64,000 bases of DNA, taken from the NCBI GenBank assembly GCA_032433765.1, contig JAVIAB010000073.1, forward strand, positions 64,994,199-65,058,198, written 5' to 3'. Below the pieces are notes generated by a model that did no database searches, was not told the origin of the DNA, and saw only the letters and a program-made list of their open reading frames with translations. Positions 57,150 to 64,000 of this stretch are shown here, in pieces; position 1 is the first letter of the stretch, and each line of letters starts with the position of its first letter. The position numbers were made by a program, and so were the translations under genes. The stretch comes from Megaustenia siamemsis. Its lineage: Eukaryota > Mollusca > Gastropoda > Stylommatophora > Ariophantidae.

Positions 57150-58064
57150 ATGGTTTCTCATAACGATGCATCTTCTGGAGAACATCAGTGTCCATTGTAT
57201 CCAAAGAAGTTTAAATGACACAAAGATATGATTCGGCATACACGTGCCGCTCATAAGCTTATTCGCCGTATTTGTGACATTTGTCAACGCTCGTACACGA
57301 AAGCTGATTATTTGGCTAGACATATAAGACTAAAAAATTCAGTTTCTACAACAGTGCCTTCTACATCAACTTCACCATTGGTACCGTCTACAACACCAAC
57401 CGCTTCACTATCGGCACCTGTTACAACACCACCAACCACTTCCCCATTGGCACCGTCTACAACACCAACTTCACCATCGGCCCCTAATACAACACCGCCA
57501 ACATCTTTGGCCTCTTCTACAACATAACCCACTTCACCATCGGGACCTGCTACAACATCGCCGGTGGTCCTTTCATCATGGACCAAACGAAAGATAGACG
57601 AGGAGCAATCTCCTGAGAGTAAAAAGCACAAGAACGATGACGCTTTAGCAACACTGCCGGATGACGTATCGATTTATATCAACAAAATTGTTCGGCTATA
57701 AACACCCATGCTAGTATCAAGAAGACAATTTCGACATATGCTTTCTTCCACTCACCTGCTCGATCATTCATCATAGACTGGCCTGCTGTTCTAAGGGATG
57801 TGCTTTATAGTCAGACAACCCGTTTTAAAATTAACTATTGCCACATCTTATTCTCAGACACCGAGACACTGGTGATCTACGTTTTTCCGTTCTTCCCTCA
57901 ATAACTCGGCTATTTTCGAGTTCCCCCGTTTAATCAATAATCTTGGAGATTTCACAAGTTTTGTAGACTCTCTAAAGGAACACAATCCCGTAGACACTGC
58001 CCTACTCAACAGACCTGACACTAAGTGGATGGTGGATAGCGTTCCCGCCACTAATTTTTATTAA
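57150..58064 (+). pseudogene. C2H2 zinc-finger protein gene, copy 2
   Basis: ATG 57150 follows a splice-acceptor-like TTTCTATAG. Two C2H2-type fingers: HQCPLYPKKFK (second Cys mutated to Tyr, stop after it) to IRHTRAAH, and RICDICQRSYTKADYLARH. Then a Ser/Thr/Pro-rich linker with TTPT and SAP repeats (57350-57540), KRKIDEEQSPESKKHK (basic, possible nuclear signal), LATLPDD, and a domain with FFHSPA, SQTTRFKINYCH, LINNLGDF-like and ATNFY end in shifting frames. The C-terminal domain is not one I can name. Stops near 57217 and 57526 and several frameshifts make it a pseudogene. The inverted paralogue is at 42475-43573. Confidence 0.6.
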
Positions 58065-58386
58065 TTTCACATACATGACATCCCGATCGGATGATTGACC
58101 CCAAAGTTCCATCTTGTGTGGTTGAAAACAAAATGCTTTCATTAAGTCCTTATATATGAATGTAGCGAAAGAGCATTATAGTCAGAAATGCATAAACTAC
58201 TTTACATATATTATTATTATTATGCATTAATATTGTCTATTATATTTGAATAAAATAATATAAACTTGATGTGCTCTTTTTCCTATATACAGAATGAGCG
58301 AATGTGGAAAAAGCGAGCATGATTAGTACCACACACACTGAAGAAAGACAGCTATTTAAAGTTAAAGTTAAAGCACGATTCTAATT

Positions 58387-58387
<1 letters not shown>
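58065..58387. other. No gene recognised
   Basis: AT-rich 3' flank of the zinc-finger gene with a short TTA repeat near 58212. Confidence 0.5.

Positions 58388-58446
<59 letters not shown>
58388..58446. repeat. (GA)n microsatellite
   Basis: About 59 bp of GA repeats. Confidence 0.97.
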
Positions 58447-58450
<4 letters not shown>

Positions 58451-58976
58451 AGTACCAATAACACCGAAGAAGAAGAAAAATTCATAAAGGAAGGAACACA
58501 ACCCCAGTTACGTTATAGATGACGTCACGAATAACCGCTGATTCCGAAACCCCATAATTTAAAAACAAATTACTCAATAAAAACAATTCTCTATATAAAA
58601 CACACCAGCCCTGTCAACTGACAGACAGATCCTTCCACAAACTGAACAGACCGCGTTTGTAGTGCCTGACCTCGTCTCCTTTCTCCTGCGCCTTTTGTCT
58701 TCTGAATTTAATATCAGCACTGACTCAAAAGTTGCGTGCTTTTTTATTTTTATTTCTGTTTTCCGTGCTTTACGATCTGCACCCAGATTTACCAGTTTCA
58801 CTGGTAGAGGATTCCCTCAAGGAAACCCTGGAAACCCTCGTTATATCTTTCCGTCCTTAAGTTAGGCACACAATATATGTTTGGGAATATGTTTGCCGTT
58901 CTTCTTACATTACCCAGCCACCATAGTCTACGATTTATAAGTGTTGCCATGGTGGATGGGAGTTTGGCTCGTTGGG
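58447..58976. other. End of the inverted-repeat arm, no gene
   Basis: 58550-58640 still resembles the inverse of 42350-42410 (AAACAATTCT...TATA...AAACAC...CAGCCCT). Beyond 58640 no similarity to the left arm is seen. Confidence 0.4.
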
Positions 58977-58986
58977 TGACATTAGA

Positions 58987-60174
58987 CATAAACGTAGACA
59001 GCAAAGATCTAAGAATAATATAGAACATGTACTGGCAACAAACAGCGGCAATTAGAAATGGAAACCAATTGGGAATGTTTCAACAAATAAAACAGGGTGT
59101 TAGACAGGTTGTGTGCTGTCACCAGATTTTTTAAATATTTATAGTGAGATTATTTTAAGATCCATAAGGGGCATGCCTGGAATAACAATTGGAGGTCATA
59201 ATATAAATAATCAAAGGCATGTTGATGATACATTCTTAATCGCTAAGAGTGAAAATGAGTTATAAGAAATGTTGGACATTATAGTGAAAGAAAGCAAAGA
59301 TAAAGGACTCAGCCTTAATAGCAAAAAGAAAGAGGTAATGGTAACAACAAAGAAAAACAATCACCTTAGTGCAAAATAAAGACAGGTGGAACAATATTAA
59401 AACAGGTAAATGAATTTAAATATTTGGGAACTTTGTTAACCTCAGACGGAAGTGTACAAAAGAGGTGAGATGCAGAATGGCTCAGGCAAAAGCAGCTTTC
59501 CAAAAAATGAGGAATATACTATGCAATCCATTTTTGACAATAGAAACAAGAAAAGAGTTCTTAAATGTTACGTAGAGCCAGTCTTAACATATGGATGCGA
59601 ATCATGGACAACAGACAAGAAAATCACTGGAGTCTGTAGAAATGTGGTTTTACAGAAGAATGTTGAGAGTACCATGGACAGCTAAAAAAAATAATGAAGG
59701 GAGGGTACCCCGAAGTAAAACAACACCACTGCCTTGTGGGCGAGGCTTTTTAGTCAAAGGCTAGCGGAGCCAACCGTAAACAAACCGACGGAAGGCAACA
59801 GAAAACCACGGTCGTAATTTCTTTGTACAATAATGAATCGCACCATGGACAGCTAAGAAGAGTAATGAAGATGTTTTGAGAGAGGTCAAAGCAAAAAAAA
59901 AGAACTAATTTCCAATATTAGGAAGAAACAATCATAATTTTTTGGCCATGTAATGAGAAGAGAACAACTGAAATATATTATAACAACTTGAAAAATTGAT
60001 GGACAAAGAGATAGAGGGAAGCAAAGAGAAAATATACCAAACAGCTTAAGAGAATGACTTGGCAAAAGGTCAACAACAGAAATGATAAATAGCTGCCGAG
60101 ATCGAAAGTTGTGGAGAGACATGATCACCTACGCCAGCAGGCCCGGTACTTGATGATGATGATGATGATGATGA
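58987..60174 (+). mobile_element. RTE-type LINE (family 2), 5'-truncated, with an internal insert
   Basis: Flanked by TGACATTAGA at 58977-58986 and 60175-60184. It starts at the NVDSKDLRII block, then QQIKQGV in motif B, a mutated motif C (HVDDTFLIA, near 59219), KYLGTLLTSDG, and the C-terminal FFGHVMRREQLKY region; the tail is GATGATGATGATGATGATG. A 142-bp foreign segment sits at 59700-59841. Numerous frameshifts. Confidence 0.85.
59700..59841. mobile_element. 142-bp insertion with 29-bp direct repeats
   Basis: ACCATGGACAGCTAA... (59671-59699) is repeated at 59842-59870 with three mismatches; only one copy belongs to the LINE. The insert holds GGCGAGGCTTTTTAGTCAAA, AACCGTAAACAAACCGACGG and GGCAACAGAAAACCACGG and no frame. 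It could be a SINE or 5' UTR piece of another LINE; I cannot identify it. Confidence 0.55.
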
Positions 60175-60276
60175 TGACATTAGAGTTGGTTACCTTGTCC
60201 TGCCATAATGTTCATAATCATTCGAGATCATTGCAATTGAAAGCTGTTTAACCTTGCATCATGCCCTGCTTATGTT

Positions 60277-60280
<4 letters not shown>

Positions 60281-60337
<57 letters not shown>
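60281..60337. repeat. (CT)n microsatellite
   Basis: About 57 bp CT, probably the (GA)n tail of the antisense LINE derivative that follows. Confidence 0.97.
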
Positions 60338-60339
<2 letters not shown>

Positions 60340-60340
<1 letters not shown>

Positions 60341-60662
60341 ATCAGGACTCAATCAGAGTAGGATTCCAGACTCTGACATGAAGTCAGATGTCAGGTTAAG
60401 TGTGTTGATCGCCCCCACAGGCAGAACATCACAATTAGAGTCTGCCAGATCCACTCTGATTGAGCACCCGTTAAAACGTTGCACTGTGTTCTGCGCCAGT
60501 GGCCCAGTGCATCCGATTTCAGCCAGCATTTTATTCATATCTGCTATCCTTAGCCTTTGATTGTTCCCAATCTTCCTGCAAGGCAGCAGATGATTTTTCT
60601 GTAGGGGGATTCTGCCCTTAGATGGTCGACCCTCCTAGGTTTACGAGCACCATCTGCCCGAG
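60340..60662 (-). mobile_element. Non-autonomous LINE derivative, copy 2
   Basis: Reverse complement of 48715-49040 with the same internal junction. The minus-strand frame 60353-60538 (MLAEIGCTGPLAQNT) is a remnant. The 3' end lies against the CT/GA tract. Confidence 0.8.
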
Positions 60663-61345
60663 TCACTAGAGGTGACTAACACAGACATGTACACACAAAG
60701 ATATGAGATGTAACTAACACAGACATGCACACAGCGATACGAGGCAAGACTAACACTGACATATATATAAGATATATGACACATGACTAACATAAACATG
60801 CACATAAAGATATAAGATATGGCTGAAATAGACATGCACACACAAAGATATGACACGTGACTAAGATAAACATGCACACAAAGATATGAGATATGACCAA
60901 CATAGACATGCACAGACAAAGATATGAGATGTGACTAACATAGCCATGCACACACAATGATATGAGATGTGACATACACTGACATGCACCCACAAAGATA
61001 TGAGATATGAGTAACATAAACATGCACACACAGATATGAGAAATCACTACCCCAAAAATGCACACACAAAGATATGACATATGACTAACACAAATACACA
61101 CTAAGATATCAGATATGACTAAACACATACACATAAAGATATGAGACATGATTAACACGGACACACCAAGATATGAGATATGACTAACATGACACACACC
61201 AAGATATGAACCATGGCCAGCACACACACACACACACACACCCACACACTAGCTAAAATATGAGCCATGGCTAGCATAGAAACACATCAAGATATGAGCC
61301 ATGACTTCATGGAAAAACAACAAGAAATGAACCATGTCCAGCACA
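60663..61345. repeat. Minisatellite after receptor copy 2
   Basis: Reverse complement of the array at 47936-48712 (units with CACACAAAGATATGAGATATG); frames at 60641-61245 are artefacts. A pure CA stretch is at 61220-61240. Confidence 0.92.
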
Positions 61346-63217
61346 GAAACACATTAAGGTATCCATATGCTTGGGTTTGTTGTAGTCGGAAGACTCTTCT
61401 TAACGTGGAAATCATCGACATACGATACGCAGGCCCCGATTAACTGTTCACAGGTTTCGTTCAAACAGTTGTCCGGAGATTTGAGAGTGCAGTCTGACCC
61501 GTAGAACGTTCCCTTGCATGTACAGTTCCCGGTTGACTGTTCATAGGTGTCGTTGAAACAGTTGTCCGGAATTTGAGAGTGCAGTCTGACCCGTAGTACG
61601 TTTCCTTGCACGTACAGTCTGTAGTTTCCGGGTCACATATGATGTCACATCCATCAGAACACGTCTGTTTGCACTGTAGCCCAAAATTACCAATGGGACA
61701 AGTGTCATTAGGGGTAGGGTTCGATCCCAACCGACGGCTTCCGGATTCACCCAGCCTTAAATGGGTACCGGATTTTTTTCTGGGAAAGTAAAGCAGGACG
61801 GGCGTAATACCGACCACATTACCCCAAAAATCATGTGCTGAAGGTCTGTAAAATATAGGGTCACTAACACCATATTTCCCTATACGCCACTTGGCGTGAC
61901 GGGGGTACTTTTACATTTGTACTTTTACAAGTGTCATTACATGTGTAATCAGGATGTTTACATTGTAGACATTTTCCGGATTTCTCCTCACATAAAGGAC
62001 AGACACTAAGACAAGACCCAGAACAGTCGTGCCTATAGATCCCATGTGAACAGTTGTCATGACAAGTACCGATGATGACGTTGCAGTCTTTGCAACACCC
62101 ACTACACACTGCACAAAACGACCAAGAATGCCCGTCCAGGCAATAGGTGTTAAATGATGTTTGCAACTCACACACCATCAATGCACTGTCGGCCTGTAAA
62201 ATGGTTGGTGAGAACTCAATCTTAATGTGTGCCATTGTTGCTTGTGTAGTGACTACAATAGTGTTCACATAAATATTTGGGTATGATATACATACTGGAA
62301 CACTACACCGCCACTGTCAGAGAAAGCCGTTAGAGTGGCATTCTTTACCCGAATCATTTTGCTACCTCGATGACAAATTCGAATGGTGTAAGTCTGGGGC
62401 GTGGCAAAGTTCAGATACCAGTAAACAGAATTGGTTCCACTTCTTAATTGTGTGTGTGTGCAGTAATTGTCATAGAGATTGGTCTTTGTTTTGCCATTAA
62501 CTGCGGCCTCTGGTCCACATCCGTCTCCTGTATAACAAGCATTAGGTGTGTCGGTCTGGTTTGTGTTCTGTTTGAGAGCCACATTCCGACCCCCGCCAAT
62601 ACAGATGGAGAAGATTTTTGCAACTATCGGCCCCTTCAAGCCGTAACTTGTTGATCCGATCAGCACCAGAGCAAAAGACATCAATCTCGTGCGAACTAAC
62701 TACAAACCTTGATTCATTGTTACATGAGGCAGAACCATTTAGTTTTACCGTGAAACTGTCCGGATTGGTTAAGTGATTGAGAGTTGCCTCAACTGATGTA
62801 GAATCTGTGTCTGGATTACATGTAGTGCCGTTGTTATCAAACAGGAAAGTAGGTTCAGATTTTTGAGCGTATTTGTAAACGAGAACCAAGTACTGACACT
62901 GGGGTCCGAAATATTCATGCTAACTACTGTCCTTGTTTGGGCATGTCCCTGTAGTTTTGTCACAAACTGAGTCATTATAGCAGTGACATTGTAACGTACA
63001 ATTTGCCCCATACCAACCGTCTGTACAAGTTAGGTCATTAACTTCCAATGTCGCGAACGAAGCCAGCAGAATAAAGACTTGATCTACAGTGGTGGTTAAC
63101 GAACTGTGTACAAACATTTATTATCAAACCCGTGGTTACATTTCTAAAAATCCACCAACTCGCTGTGATAACAGATAGCTTGATGTTCAAAGTCAACATT
63201 GTTTACACCGTTGCGCT
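61346..63217 (-). pseudogene. EGF/FTP-domain receptor-like gene, copy 2
   Basis: Starts at ATG 63117 with a signal peptide (VFILLASFATL) followed by the EGF-like module CTDGWYGANC...CHCYND. Frame 62542-62889 gives the segment YKYAQKSEPTFLFDN to SCNNESRFVVSS, missing in part from copy 1. Frame 62265-62684 gives the FTP-type domain (NVALKQNTNQTDT, CTHTQL, WYLNFATP). Frame 61864-62268 gives Cys-rich modules, and 61354-61611 the last modules with CVSYVDD, which looks like read-through into an intron. At least four frameshifts or stops and a SINE at 61711-61926 disable it. It is inverted relative to copy 1 and flanked by the same minisatellite. Confidence 0.7.
61711..61926 (+). mobile_element. tRNA-derived SINE inserted in receptor copy 2
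   Basis: 5'-truncated at the B box (GGGTTCGATCCC), then the same body as 42687-42950, ending CGCCACTTGGCGTGACGGGGG. Flanked by ACAAGTGTCATTA at 61698-61710 and 61927-61939. Receptor copy 1 shows the empty site near 47675. Confidence 0.9.
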
Positions 63218-63252
63218 AACGCGGACAAGCTTCCATCTTGGTGCCAAAATTT

Positions 63253-63500
63253 ATAATGAAATACGCAAAATGTGGAAACTGGCAAAAGAACACTGGCTCA
63301 ACCAAATATGTCTAGAATTCGAAATTATGGAAAATAAACACTATTTAAGATGAATGCACACAGAAATAAAGAGAATGACTTGTATAAAAAATTTGTAAGC
63401 CACAGAAAGTGGATGTATTGCAAACAAAAAAGAAAAAAAATGGTAACAGACAATAAAGTTTTAATTAATAGATGGCAGGAATATATAGCATAATTATTTT
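63253..63500 (+). pseudogene. RTE family 1 linker fragment
   Basis: Reads YNEIRKMWKLAKEHWLNQ and KRMT, the segment between endonuclease and RT in the 6.5-kb element (compare 7263-7390). No RT motif is present. Confidence 0.6.
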
Positions 63501-64000
63501 ATGATAAAATTAGGCTAATATATTTATTTATTAAAGAAACAATCTACACTTCAAGGGGGTGTAAAGTGACACGTGTTTTACTATTCTCCCATCCACTCCC
63601 ATTTCTCCACCAATTTAAAATATTTTACATTAGATCTGTATGTCATTGTTTAAATGCTGTCGAGACGGGCCCACACAAAAGTTGTACTACAAATGGTACC
63701 GACCATGTTCATCTCTCATTTGCTCGTTAAAATGTACCCGCATCTGCTACCTTTGAGAACTACCCATATTCTCATTTTAATTACCACAAACTCAAACATT
63801 ATCAGCAAAATCAACTTTAACTTTTGAAGTGAAGTTTTTATTCCTCTCTCTGTGACTGGATATCGTTGCGATCCATTTACAACCTTTAACAACAAACCGG
63901 GAGAATACCACCATTGCAATTAGTGATCTAGGGGGTTTTGAACATGGTTTTGAACATTTTGGCATGGTGCATTTTGCACCATACATGCATCGTTTTTCGC
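63501..64000. other. No gene recognised
   Basis: Short minus-strand frames (63716-63986) have no recognisable domain. Confidence 0.45.

Larger units (their letters stand above)
49671..58640. repeat. Right arm of the large inverted repeat, enlarged by insertions
   Basis: Contains in inverted order all blocks of 42240-45870. Blocks absent from the left arm are later insertions: RTE copies 49705-51098, a family 5 LINE 53822-55812 with a hAT-like repeat, and a LINE fragment 56508-57055. The minisatellite is also longer here. Confidence 0.8.

Noticed and set aside
63716..63986. Cys/Lys-rich minus-strand frames as a small secreted peptide
   Set aside because: No clear signal peptide, cysteine pattern not conserved in anything I recognise, and frames overlap without supporting context.

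Overview
The window looks like non-coding, repeat-dominated nuclear DNA of an invertebrate, most likely a lophotrochozoan and probably a mollusc. The base composition is AT-rich and microsatellites are frequent. Most of the length is 5'-truncated RTE-type LINEs. There are also a Penelope-like element, a Ty3/gypsy element, an I-type LINE, a mariner-like transposase, tRNA-derived SINEs and a duplicated secreted or membrane EGF/FTP-type receptor gene. No bacterial operons, rRNA genes, genuine tRNA genes or CRISPR arrays were seen. The species assignment is inference from the mix of families.

1-6.5 kb: a remnant of a Polinton/adintovirus-like element sits at 983-4087. It holds four same-strand genes: an intact penton-like protein, a pVI-like minor capsid gene with two TAG stops, a double-jelly-roll major capsid gene with two frameshifts, and an adenain-type cysteine protease with one stop. 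Two junctions overlap as TAATG. Polymerase, integrase and packaging ATPase genes are absent. After a (GA)n tract and a SINE-like repeat come two Penelope-like fragments in opposite orientation, RT on the minus strand and GIY-YIG on the plus strand.

6.5-22.9 kb: nested LINEs. An RTE element (6505-12742) was split by an antisense RTE copy (8231-9938) and a sense LINE (10142-12411). A second RTE element (16521-21562) contains another RTE copy (18433-20972), which itself contains a palindromic SINE-like insertion (18512-18762) and a third RTE copy (19546-20604). Target-site duplications of 10-15 bp can be read directly at five of these insertions (two of the duplications with no paralogue to compare).

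24.0-38.4 kb: a minus-strand Ty3/gypsy element with LTRs of about 1.05 kb, a PBS and a polypurine tract. Its pol gene is mostly deleted; protease and integrase fragments remain. Its interior collected an LTR-like repeat, a mariner-like transposase pseudogene that carries a 0.69 kb MITE, a LINE RNase H fragment and a 3.6 kb I-type LINE with EN, RT and RNase H.

38.4-64 kb: SINEs, minisatellites and a large imperfect inverted repeat. The left arm is 42.24-45.87 kb and the right arm 49.67-58.64 kb, the latter enlarged by insertions. Each arm carries a C2H2 zinc-finger gene reading outward, a CCAAT/TATA promoter-like region and long tandem repeats, as in a foldback structure. The centre holds one copy of an EGF/FTP receptor-like gene followed by a minisatellite and a LINE-derived tail. 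The same three-part unit recurs in inverted orientation at 60.34-63.22 kb. SINE insertions in one copy but not the other of the zinc-finger gene and of the receptor gene give empty-site controls.

Little here looks like a working host gene. The only long uninterrupted reading frames are the penton-like gene (264 codons), an RTE reverse transcriptase (614 codons, endonuclease missing) and the receptor fragment of 305 codons.
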